Of a DNA stretch of 21,394 bases, positions 14,484 to 21,394 are shown piece after piece. Every line of letters starts with the position of its first letter. The first letter of the stretch is position 1. A program made the position numbers and the translations under genes. The stretch spans positions 1 to 21,394 of the forward strand of contig URSE01000012.1 of the NCBI GenBank assembly GCA_900550455.1, written 5' to 3'. The stretch is from an uncultured Veillonella sp. (GTDB lineage Bacteria; Bacillota; Negativicutes; Veillonellales; Veillonellaceae). The notes beneath the pieces are model-generated. The model saw only the letters and a list, made by a program, of their open reading frames with translations, made no database searches and had not been told where the DNA came from.

Positions 14484-15557
14484 GTGAGTCAAGAATTAAT
14501 TCAAGCAGTTGCTGTATTGACTAAAGAAAAAGGGTTTGCACCAGAACTTATCTTTACATCCTTGGAAGATGCCTTGGTTCAAGCCTATAAAAAGGAAGAG
14601 CGGGCTAATCCGGAAGCGCGTGTAGAAATCAATCGAAAAACGGGGGCCTTTACCGTATTCGCTAAGAAAACAGTTGTGGACCAAGTAGAGGATCCAGAAT
14701 TGGAAATCTCCTTGGAAGAGGCGCAAAAGATCCACAAAAACTATGAAGTTGGCGATACCGTTGAAATCGATGTAACCCCTAAAAACTTTGGTCGCTCTGC
14801 AGCACAAGCAGCTAAACAAATGCTCATCCAATCCCTTAAGGAAGCAGAACGGTCTGTGGTATATGATGAATTTTCTGAACGGGCAGGAGATATCGTAACC
14901 GGCATTATTACCCGTGTAGATGGCCGTAATGTCTTCATCGACTTGGGTAAGACAGAAGCTATTTTGCCGGCTAGTGAGCAAATTGAAAGCGAAAGCTATC
15001 ACGAAGGGGATCGTATCAAATGCTATATCGTGGAAGTTAAAAAGACTACACGGGGTCCACAAATTATGATTTCTCGTACCCATCCAGGCCTCTTAAAGCG
15101 GCTCTTTGAATTGGAAGTGCCCGAAATTTATGAAGGAACTGTAGAGCTCAAGTCCGTTGCCCGTGAACCAGGGGCACGGTCCAAAATTGCCGTATACTCC
15201 CGCGATGAAAATATCGATGCTGTTGGTGCTTGTGTAGGCCCTCGTGGTCAACGGGTACAAACTATTGTGGATGAATTGCATGATGAAAAAATTGATATCG
15301 TTAAGTGGTCTGAAAATCCAGCAGAATATATTGCTAATTCTTTGAGTCCAGCTAAGGTCGTATCCGTAGAGGTAAACGAAGAAGACAAGACTTCTCGTGT
15401 TGTTGTTCCAGACTATCAATTGTCCTTGGCTATCGGCAAAGCTGGTCAGAATGCACGGTTAGCAGCCAAATTGACCAACTGGAAGATTGATATTAAGTCT
15501 GAATCCCAAGCGAAAGAAGAAGGTTTTGATGGCGATATCATCGCTTCTCTTGGTTAG
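14484..15557 (+). CDS. nusA: Transcription termination/antitermination factor NusA
   Basis: Binds RNA polymerase and nascent RNA and promotes pausing and intrinsic termination. The protein has 357 residues: an N-terminal polymerase-binding domain (about 1-125), an S1 domain (about 134-199, GDIVTGIITRVDGRNVF) and KH domains with VGPRGQR (251-257) and AIGKAGQNARLAAKL (326-340). It lacks the C-terminal acidic repeats of the E. coli protein, as in Bacillus. The start is a GTG with GGAGG at 14472-14476, 7 nt upstream. The operon leader hairpin could let NusA limit its own synthesis. Confidence 0.97.
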   Translation: MSQELIQAVAVLTKEKGFAPELIFTSLEDALVQAYKKEERANPEARVEINRKTGAFTVFAKKTVVDQVEDPELEISLEEAQKIHKNYEVGDTVEIDVTPKNFGRSAAQAAKQMLIQSLKEAERSVVYDEFSERAGDIVTGIITRVDGRNVFIDLGKTEAILPASEQIESESYHEGDRIKCYIVEVKKTTRGPQIMISRTHPGLLKRLFELEVPEIYEGTVELKSVAREPGARSKIAVYSRDENIDAVGACVGPRGQRVQTIVDELHDEKIDIVKWSENPAEYIANSLSPAKVVSVEVNEEDKTSRVVVPDYQLSLAIGKAGQNARLAAKLTNWKIDIKSESQAKEEGFDGDIIASLG

Positions 15558-15566
15558 GAGAGTGCT

Positions 15567-15833
15567 ATGAAGACTAAAGCGCAACCCATGCGGACCTGCG
15601 TAGGCTGTGGGCAGCCCTTCGTAAAAAAAGACTTGCTCCGCATAGCCATGAATGCAGAGGGTCAGATCCACATTGACCCTACGGGGAAGGCGCCAGGCCG
15701 AGGTGCTTATATATGTCCTAAATTAGATTGCTTGGAGGCAGCCTATAAGGGGCGGAAGTTGGAACGGTCTTTTAGAGGTCCTGTGTCCAAGGAAATATAT
15801 GAAGCGCTACGGACGGAGTTGAGTCATGAGTAA
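15567..15833 (+). CDS. rnpM: RNase P modulator RnpM (YlxR family)
   Basis: Small RNA-binding protein of the YlxR/DUF448 family; in B. subtilis the homologue binds RNase P RNA and alters its activity. The protein has 88 residues. RTCVGCG at the N-terminus holds C11 and C14, and GRGAYIC with C50 and C55 supplies the second pair, so a metal site is possible. The basic C-terminal part contains KGRKLERSFRG. The ATG at 15567 follows AGGAG (15556-15560). Its end overlaps ylxQ by 8 bp. The conserved position between nusA and infB supports the call. Confidence 0.93.
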   Translation: MKTKAQPMRTCVGCGQPFVKKDLLRIAMNAEGQIHIDPTGKAPGRGAYICPKLDCLEAAYKGRKLERSFRGPVSKEIYEALRTELSHE

Positions 15834-16131
15834 GGTCATGAATTTACTTGGCCTAGCCCAACGGGCTGGCAAGGTGGTGTCTGGGGATTTTATCGTAGAG
15901 AAAGCCCTTAAGAGCAAGAGTGTTAAGCTCCTTCTCCTGGCCACAGATGCGGGTCCTAATAATGAAAAGAAATACAGACACTTGTCTGATGTTTACCATG
16001 TTCCACTTCGCATTGTGGCGAATAAGGAATCCTTGGGACATGCCATTGGAAAAGAATTACGTGTCGTAATAGCTATACAAGATCAAGGTTTTAGTCAATC
16101 GATGATTGATATAATCGATAAGGAAGATTAA
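15826..16131 (+). CDS. ylxQ: L7Ae-family RNA-binding protein YlxQ
   Basis: Ribosomal protein L7Ae/L30e/Gadd45 fold of 101 residues, a probable kink-turn RNA binder of unclear role. NLLGLAQRAGKVVSGDFIVE at the N-terminus and LLLLATDAGPNNEKK in the middle are typical of the family. The ATG overlaps the end of rnpM by 8 bp and has GGAG (15815-15818) 7 nt upstream, so translation is likely coupled. The stop is followed by infB after 11 bp. Confidence 0.93.
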   Translation: MSKVMNLLGLAQRAGKVVSGDFIVEKALKSKSVKLLLLATDAGPNNEKKYRHLSDVYHVPLRIVANKESLGHAIGKELRVVIAIQDQGFSQSMIDIIDKED

Positions 16132-16142
16132 GGGGGAATTTG

Positions 16143-18743
16143 ATGTCCAAAAAACGTGTTCATGAAATCGCAAAAGAACTCGGCGTCACATCCAAGGAAG
16201 TGATGGCCGTATTGCAACAGCATAATATCCCTGCTAAAGCAGCGGTGAGTTCCGTTGATGAGAAGGGGTATGAAGTGGCTAAAGCTGCTTTTAATAAGGG
16301 TCAAGCACCTAAGGCAACAGCCACTGCAGGATCCGTAAAAGAGACACCTAAGACAGAGTCTAAAGTAGCCCACAAACATAGCGTTGGTTCTGACTACCGT
16401 AAACATCGTAATGAACAACGGCATAATCAAATGGCTGCAACTAATCGCTTGGAAAAAGATGGGCAAGTGAATGCTCATAAGCCAGCAAAATCAGCCTCTA
16501 AAGTGGTAGAACCTAAGACTGCTCCACAAGTGAAAGAAGGCAAAGTCGCTCGACAAGCTAAAGAAACTAAGGCTGCACCACAAGTTAAAGAAGCTAAGGC
16601 TGCGCCACAAGTGAAAGATACTAAGGTTGCGCCAGTGGCTAAGCAAGAGTCTCATAAAAAAGGTGGTCAAGGTAATCCAGACCATCGTCATGAATCTCGT
16701 CATAACGATCGCAAGGATAATCGGAATAATGACCGCCATGATAACCGCAATGATGGCCGTAATGATAAAGGTCGTAACGATCGTAATGATACTCGTAATG
16801 ACCGTAATGATAATCGCAGTAACGATCGCAATAACGATCGCAAGAATAAAAAGAATAAAAATAAAAACAAAGGCGGGAATCGGCCTCAATCCCTCGTGGC
16901 TTCTTCTATGAAGAAGAAAAAGGATCGCGTTAAGCACCGTAATGAACAATACGTTCAACAAAAAGAAGAAGAACGTCGTCGCGCAGAGGCTGCTATTGCT
17001 ACGGAAATTGAATTGTCCGGATCCTTAACAGTAGGCGAGTTTGCTGAAAAGATGGGGCGCCCAACTTCTGAAATTATCAAGAAATTAATGCTATTAGGTG
17101 TTATGGCTACAATCAACCAAGAAATCGATGTAGAAACCATGACCATTGTAGCGGAAGACTTCAGTGTTACCGTTAAGGAAGTGGAGCCAGAAGCAGATGC
17201 GACAGAAATTGAAGAAATCGTTGATGCTCCTGAAAGTTTACAACCACGTCCACCAGTTGTTACCATCATGGGCCATGTTGACCATGGTAAAACATCCCTC
17301 TTGGATGTGATTCGTAAAACTAATGTTACCGCTGGCGAAGCAGGTGGTATTACCCAACATATAGGGGCTTACCAAATCCGCTATGAAGGCAATAAAATTA
17401 CCTTCCTCGATACACCAGGCCATGAAGCTTTTACGGCTATGCGTTTGCGTGGCGCTCAATCTACAGATATTGCGGTTCTTGTTGTCGCTGCTGATGACGG
17501 TGTTATGCCGCAAACCATTGAAGCCATTAACCATGCTAAATCTGCGGATGTACCAATCATAGTAGCCATTAATAAGATGGATAAACCAGGTGCCAACCCT
17601 GATCATGTTAAGCAACAATTGACCGAACATGGTTTAGTGCCAGAAGAATGGGGTGGGGATACCATCATGGTCCCTGTATCTGCTAAGAAACATCAAGGGA
17701 TTTCCGAGCTGATCGAAAACATTCTCTTGGTAGCAGAGGTGATGGAACTCAAAGCTAACCCTAATCGTCGGGCTCTAGGTGTCGTTATCGAAGCCCAATT
17801 GGATAAGGGGCGTGGTCCAGTATGTACTATGTTGGTACAAAAAGGCTCCCTTCGTATTGGTGACTCCGTCTTGGCTGGTACTGCCTATGGTAAGGTTCGT
17901 GCTATGACCAATGAACGGGGCGAAGCGGTTAAGGTAGCACGTCCATCCATGCCAGTGGAAATTCTAGGTTTCAATGATGTTCCGCAAGCCGGTGAAATCA
18001 TTGATTCTGTTGAGGATTCCCAAGCACGTTCTGTTGCGGAAAAACGGATTGCTAAGGTGCGGATTGAAGAACTTAAAAATAAATCCAAGGTTACCTTAGA
18101 CGATATCTTCAACCAAATCCAAGAAGGGGAACTCAAGGATCTCAATATCATCATCAAAGCGGACGTACAAGGGTCTGTGGAAGCACTCCGTCAATCCTTG
18201 GAAGCTATTAAAAACCCTGAAGTGCGTATCGTTATCGTCCATGCTGCGGTAGGGGCTATCAACGAATCCGACGTTATGTTGGCATCCGCATCTAATGCAA
18301 TCATCATGGGCTTCAACGTACGTCCTGATGCCACTGTCCGTAAGGCTGCTGAGAAAGAGAAAGTTGACCTTCGTACCTACCGGGTTATCTACGATGCTAT
18401 TAACGATGTAGAATCCGCTATGCGTGGTATGTTGACACCTGAATTCAAGGAAGTTATCCAAGGTCGTGCAGAAGTACGTCAGGTTATTTCTACGCCTAAA
18501 GCTATCGTTGCCGGTTCTTACGTACAAGAAGGTGTGATTACTAATACCTCTGACATTCGTTTGATTCGGGATGGTATCGTTGTATTCGAAGGTAAGGTTG
18601 ACTCCCTCCGCCGCTTCAAGGATGAAGTTAAGGAAGTTAAGCAATCCTTTGAATGTGGTATTTCCCTTGAAGGCTATCGCGATATCAAGGAAGGCGACAT
18701 TATTGAAGCCTACACCATGGAAGAAATCGCACCTCAATTATAG
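16143..18743 (+). CDS. infB: Translation initiation factor IF-2
   Basis: GTPase that places initiator tRNA on the ribosome and joins the subunits. The protein has 866 residues. A first IF2_N domain (1-50) is followed by a long linker with a 9-residue repeat (about 127-167) and an Asn/Asp/Arg-rich tract (about 178-245). A second IF2_N domain (about 292-345) comes next, then the G domain with GHVDHGKT (377-384), DTPGH (423-427) and NKMD (477-480), and domains II, III (EGELKDLNIIIKADVQGS) and the C-terminal tRNA-binding domain. The frame opens at a TTG at 16140, but the ATG at 16143 has better spacing to GGGGGAA (16132-16138). The start is 11 bp after the ylxQ stop. Confidence 0.97.
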   Translation: MSKKRVHEIAKELGVTSKEVMAVLQQHNIPAKAAVSSVDEKGYEVAKAAFNKGQAPKATATAGSVKETPKTESKVAHKHSVGSDYRKHRNEQRHNQMAATNRLEKDGQVNAHKPAKSASKVVEPKTAPQVKEGKVARQAKETKAAPQVKEAKAAPQVKDTKVAPVAKQESHKKGGQGNPDHRHESRHNDRKDNRNNDRHDNRNDGRNDKGRNDRNDTRNDRNDNRSNDRNNDRKNKKNKNKNKGGNRPQSLVASSMKKKKDRVKHRNEQYVQQKEEERRRAEAAIATEIELSGSLTVGEFAEKMGRPTSEIIKKLMLLGVMATINQEIDVETMTIVAEDFSVTVKEVEPEADATEIEEIVDAPESLQPRPPVVTIMGHVDHGKTSLLDVIRKTNVTAGEAGGITQHIGAYQIRYEGNKITFLDTPGHEAFTAMRLRGAQSTDIAVLVVAADDGVMPQTIEAINHAKSADVPIIVAINKMDKPGANPDHVKQQLTEHGLVPEEWGGDTIMVPVSAKKHQGISELIENILLVAEVMELKANPNRRALGVVIEAQLDKGRGPVCTMLVQKGSLRIGDSVLAGTAYGKVRAMTNERGEAVKVARPSMPVEILGFNDVPQAGEIIDSVEDSQARSVAEKRIAKVRIEELKNKSKVTLDDIFNQIQEGELKDLNIIIKADVQGSVEALRQSLEAIKNPEVRIVIVHAAVGAINESDVMLASASNAIIMGFNVRPDATVRKAAEKEKVDLRTYRVIYDAINDVESAMRGMLTPEFKEVIQGRAEVRQVISTPKAIVAGSYVQEGVITNTSDIRLIRDGIVVFEGKVDSLRRFKDEVKEVKQSFECGISLEGYRDIKEGDIIEAYTMEEIAPQL
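16521..16643 (+). repeat. Four-fold 27-bp repeat in infB linker
   Basis: Four degenerate copies of a 9-residue unit (consensus APQVKExKA) cover residues 127-167 of IF-2. DNA copies are close enough to misalign in replication, so the copy number may vary between strains. The unit is rich in K and A and should be disordered or weakly helical. Confidence 0.7.
16674..16880 (+). repeat. Low-complexity Asn/Asp/Arg tract in infB
   Basis: Codons AAT/AAC, GAT/GAC and CGT/CGC alternate in short units such as CGTAATGAC for about 60 residues and then pass into a KNK-rich end. It encodes a charged, disordered segment with many RND/NDR triplets. Frame is kept throughout, so the gene is intact. Confidence 0.8.
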
Positions 18744-18752
18744 GAGGCCACT

Positions 18753-19139
18753 ATGAGCGATGTACGGGTAAGAAAATTACAAGAATTTATTAAACAAGAA
18801 GTGAGTCAAATGTTGATGCGGGGCATGAAAGATCCCCGTATCGGCTTTACCACTGTAACTGATGTAGAGGTGACAGGGGACCTTCGCCAGGCTAAAATTT
18901 ACGTGTCCTTGTTTGGATCCGATAAGGAAAAGGCAGATACCCTTCAGGCACTTAAACATGCACGGGGTCATGTCCGGTCCGAGTTGGGCAAGATTTTGAA
19001 CCTCCGCCATGTACCTGAAATTGATTTTGATAAGGATACCAGCTTGGATTACTCCATGCACATTGAATCATTGATCAATGAAATTCACCAAGGACCTACA
19101 TCCACTGAGAAAGAAACAAACGATGAGCAAGATAAGTAA
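18753..19139 (+). CDS. rbfA: Ribosome-binding factor A
   Basis: KH-type protein that binds the immature 30S subunit near the 5' end of 16S rRNA and helps its maturation. The protein has 128 residues. The core MKDPRIGFTTVTDVEVTGDL and the following AKIYVSLFG are family signatures; LRHVPEIDFDKDTSLDYS gives the C-terminal part. AGGAGG (18742-18747) overlaps the infB stop and lies 5 nt before the ATG. The gene overlaps nrnA by 17 bp. Confidence 0.95.
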   Translation: MSDVRVRKLQEFIKQEVSQMLMRGMKDPRIGFTTVTDVEVTGDLRQAKIYVSLFGSDKEKADTLQALKHARGHVRSELGKILNLRHVPEIDFDKDTSLDYSMHIESLINEIHQGPTSTEKETNDEQDK

Positions 19140-20058
19140 AGCGCAGCTTAAAGAAGCTCTAGCATCTGCTGAGTCTATTGCCATCACCGTCCATGTAAGA
19201 CCGGACGGTGATGCTATGGGCTCCCTCTTAGCTATGTATGAGGCTTTAACCAGTCAAGGTAAGGACGTTCGTATGGTTGTGGACGATACCATTCCTAAAA
19301 AGTTTGCTAGCCTCCCTTATGGCGACTGCATCGTATCAGTAGACCAATGCCACAATTTCACACCGGATATGTTACTCGTATTGGATGCGAGTACATTTGA
19401 AAGAATTGGTCGGGTAGGTGCACTCTTTAGTGCACCTATTTTTAATATAGACCACCATATTTCTAATAGTGAATTTGCGGATGGTCTTTATTTGCGGGCT
19501 GATTTTGCAGCGACCTGTGAAATCGTGGCAGATATGTGCCATGATTGGGCTTGGCCGATTACTGAAAGCATGGCCAATGCTCTTTACATGGGTATTGCTA
19601 CGGACTGTGGTTTCTTTAAATTTTCTAACACTGGGGTTCATACCCTGGAAATGGCGGCTCTCTGTGTAAAAGCTGGAGCTAAACCGCAGGTTATATCCGA
19701 GCGAATTGAAGCAACCTCTGCCCTTCGCCTAGAGATGACTAAGCGGGCTATGCAAACCATAGCCTTTTATAAGAACAATACCATTGCCTCTATTGAACTG
19801 GACACTTATGCCATGGATCAATTGGGGGATGATACGGATGGATTTGTGGAACTCATCCGCAATGTAGATACCGTAGATATTGCCATTTTCCTCAAAGGGG
19901 AATCTCCTAATCGAACACGGGTCAGTCTAAGGTCCAAAGAGTCTGATGTGAATGCCATTGCCCAACAATTTGGTGGTGGTGGCCATATTAGGGCTGCTGG
20001 TCTCACCATCGATGGAGATATAGAAGAGGCTAAGCGCCGTCTTTTGGAGGTAATGTAA
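19123..20058 (+). CDS. nrnA: Bifunctional oligoribonuclease and pAp phosphatase NrnA (DHH family)
   Basis: Degrades short oligoribonucleotides and removes the 3'-phosphate of pAp in members of this family. The protein has 311 residues from the ATG at 19123. The Mn-binding DHH domain has RPDGDAMG (26-33), the DHH triad D110-H112 in NIDHHISN, and D161 in GIATDCGFF. The DHHA1 domain ends with GGGGHIRAAG (274-283). Other starts upstream lie inside rbfA and lack support; this start overlaps rbfA by 17 bp and has only a weak GAGAAAG site, so it probably relies on coupled translation. truB follows with no gap. Confidence 0.94.
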   Translation: MSKISKAQLKEALASAESIAITVHVRPDGDAMGSLLAMYEALTSQGKDVRMVVDDTIPKKFASLPYGDCIVSVDQCHNFTPDMLLVLDASTFERIGRVGALFSAPIFNIDHHISNSEFADGLYLRADFAATCEIVADMCHDWAWPITESMANALYMGIATDCGFFKFSNTGVHTLEMAALCVKAGAKPQVISERIEATSALRLEMTKRAMQTIAFYKNNTIASIELDTYAMDQLGDDTDGFVELIRNVDTVDIAIFLKGESPNRTRVSLRSKESDVNAIAQQFGGGGHIRAAGLTIDGDIEEAKRRLLEVM

Positions 20059-20979
20059 ATGGACGGGGTCATTTCCTTCTTAAAACCACCAGGCATCACC
20101 TCTCATGATGCAGTAGGAATTTGCCGCCGACTCTTTAAAGAAAAACGGATAGGTCACTCAGGAACCTTAGATCCTTTGGCCTATGGAGTCCTGCCAATCT
20201 TTTTGGGTAAGGCTACCCGTCTCATTGAATATACAGGGGACTTTGCTAAGACCTATGTGGCTGAGTGTCGTTTGGGCACCTTTACGGATACGGAGGATGC
20301 TTCCGGTAATCCTGTAGTCCTTCCAGAAGAAGCTGCTATGGCTATTCATTCTTTGATGGCTCAGAAGGCCTATAGGGACCCTAAGCAAGTCACCATGGAA
20401 GACCTTCGACAGGTCATAGGTGGTTTTCTCGGACTTCAAAAACAAGTGCCCTCTATTTATTCAGCTATTAAAATTAATGGTAAGCGGGCTTATGAGTATG
20501 CTCGGGAAGGGATTCCTGTGACACTCCCATCGCGGTCAATTGAAGTGATACAGCTAGAGATATTGGCCTATGCTTATCCTTTCTTTACTATCAAGGCCAC
20601 TGTGTCAGGGGGGACCTATATTCGATCCCTCTTACGTGATATTTGCTTGGCTTTAGGTGTGCCGGGAACTATGACCCAGCTTTGCCGGACTCAGGTAGGT
20701 CCTTTTTCTATCAATGAGTCCTTCATGGCGGAAGAGATTATGGTAGATGGACCTAGCCTGTTACAGCCTGCTGACCTAGCCATTAGTCACTTGCCTAAGT
20801 TGGTTATTAATGACCAACAAGAACTAGCTCTTACACAGGGGAAAAAATTGTCCCCTAAAGAGGGCTTGTTAGAGACCCAGGTGGGTCAGATCTATCGCGT
20901 ATACGGACCTCGTGGATTTATGGGGCTCGTAAAACGGGATCATAGGTCCATTAAAGTGGAGAAAAATCTATTCTTATGA
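20059..20979 (+). CDS. truB: tRNA pseudouridine-55 synthase
   Basis: Makes pseudouridine at position 55 in the T-loop of nearly all tRNAs. The protein has 306 residues. The catalytic D38 lies in GHSGTLDPLAYGVLP; KTYVAECRLGTFTDTEDASG and GGTYIRSLLRDI are family motifs. A C-terminal substrate-binding domain is present (about 250-300). It starts directly after the nrnA stop, with GGAGG at 20046-20050 inside nrnA, 8 nt upstream. Its stop overlaps the ribF start in ATGA. Confidence 0.95.
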   Translation: MDGVISFLKPPGITSHDAVGICRRLFKEKRIGHSGTLDPLAYGVLPIFLGKATRLIEYTGDFAKTYVAECRLGTFTDTEDASGNPVVLPEEAAMAIHSLMAQKAYRDPKQVTMEDLRQVIGGFLGLQKQVPSIYSAIKINGKRAYEYAREGIPVTLPSRSIEVIQLEILAYAYPFFTIKATVSGGTYIRSLLRDICLALGVPGTMTQLCRTQVGPFSINESFMAEEIMVDGPSLLQPADLAISHLPKLVINDQQELALTQGKKLSPKEGLLETQVGQIYRVYGPRGFMGLVKRDHRSIKVEKNLFL

Positions 20980-21394
20980 GAGTTTTACATTCCTTTGAGG
21001 AATTACACACAATTAAGCAGACAATTGTATATGCTTTGGGAACTTTTGATGGCATACATAAAGGACATCAAGCTGTCATTGGTGCAGCCGTAGAGCAAGC
21101 TAAGAAGGTGAATGCGGTTACGGTGGTTTTTACCTTTGACACCCATCCCTTGTCTGTACTAGCCCCTCATAAGCAACCTAAGACCATTCTTCCCAGAAGA
21201 GATATGGAAGAGGTAGTGGCTGCCCTAGGCGTAGATTATATTTTGGAGTTGCCTGTTTCCCAAGAAACCTTAGCTATAGGCGCGCAGGACTTTTTAATCG
21301 ATTTGACAGAGGGGCTTTCTGTAGCGGGCTTTGTGATGGGAGAAAACTTTTCCTTTGGTGCAAAAGGGCAGGGATCACCTGAATTTTTAGGAGC
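20976..21394 (+). CDS. ribF: Bifunctional riboflavin kinase/FAD synthetase, partial (N-terminal part)
   Basis: Makes FMN from riboflavin and FAD from FMN. Only the first 139 codons are in the window; the frame runs open past the right edge. The N-terminal FAD synthetase domain is seen: ALGTFDGIHKGHQ is the nucleotide-binding GxFDGxHxGH motif, FTFDTHPLSVL follows, and GENFSFGAKGQGS matches the second family motif. The start overlaps the truB stop by 4 bp (ATGA), so translation is coupled, as is usual for truB-ribF. The kinase domain lies beyond the edge. Confidence 0.93.
   Translation, partial: MRVLHSFEELHTIKQTIVYALGTFDGIHKGHQAVIGAAVEQAKKVNAVTVVFTFDTHPLSVLAPHKQPKTILPRRDMEEVVAALGVDYILELPVSQETLAIGAQDFLIDLTEGLSVAGFVMGENFSFGAKGQGSPEFLG

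Noticed and set aside
14496..15083. Long open frame of 195 codons on the - strand within nusA
   Set aside because: It is the reverse of a clearly conserved gene; its product has no recognisable motif and no ribosome binding site was seen. Such frames arise from the codon bias of the + strand.
16674..16880. Possible tandem-repeat array or CRISPR-like structure in infB
   Set aside because: The repeats are short, degenerate, in frame and without spacers; they encode the IF-2 linker.
18096..18737. 213-codon - strand frame within infB
   Set aside because: Antisense to the conserved C-terminal domains of IF-2; no family resemblance.
1..21394. Mobile elements, prophage, defence systems, tRNA or rRNA genes
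   Set aside because: No transposase, integrase, terminal repeats, toxin-antitoxin pairs, restriction genes or RNA genes were seen; all protein genes except one are housekeeping.

Overview
The window is a stretch of bacterial core genome. Gene order and sequence character point to a Firmicute, and several traits suggest the Negativicutes (Veillonella-like): a CggR-led lower-glycolysis cluster, the rimP-nusA-rnpM-ylxQ-infB-rbfA-nrnA-truB-ribF cluster, strong AGGAGG ribosome binding sites and moderately low GC coding sequence with AT-rich spacers. The genus is an inference from general resemblance and was not tested by any search. All genes lie on the + strand except rpsT.

Region 1 (1-1503) holds a cyclopropane-fatty-acyl-phospholipid synthase gene (cfa) as a single unit with a strong intrinsic terminator. 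Region 2 (1504-8779) is the triose-phosphate cluster cggR-gap-pgk-tpiA-gpmI-eno. It has a promoter and a candidate CggR operator ahead of cggR, hairpins in the cggR-gap and gap-pgk spacers, a possible extra promoter before eno, and tandem terminators after eno. Together these enzymes interconvert glyceraldehyde-3-phosphate/DHAP and phosphoenolpyruvate, and CggR would tie their expression to sugar-phosphate levels. The GAPDH carries residues expected of an NADP(H)-accepting enzyme, which would suit a gluconeogenic direction.

Region 3 (8780-9338) contains a small structured spacer, a bidirectional terminator, rpsT (ribosomal protein S20, - strand, TTG start) and divergent extended -10 promoters for rpsT and polA. 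Region 4 (9339-13849) is a probable operon of polA (DNA polymerase I with a decayed proofreading domain), coaE, a membrane-anchored lytic transglycosylase and an unrecognised acidic protein whose start overlaps the transglycosylase gene.

Region 5 (13850-21394) is the transcription/translation operon: rimP, nusA, rnpM (ylxR), ylxQ, infB, rbfA, nrnA, truB and the first part of ribF, cut by the window edge. It starts from a well-formed extended -10 promoter whose -35 overlaps an 18-bp dyad. A terminator-like hairpin with a broken U-tract lies in the leader, as expected for NusA autoregulation.

I found no mobile element, CRISPR array, tRNA, rRNA, prophage or defence system, and nothing that looks like a wholly new system. 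The points worth following are regulatory (CggR operator, leader hairpins, promoter dyad, terminator cluster) and protein-level (GAPDH cofactor residues, polymerase proofreading loss, the unusual IF2 linker, the unknown protein).
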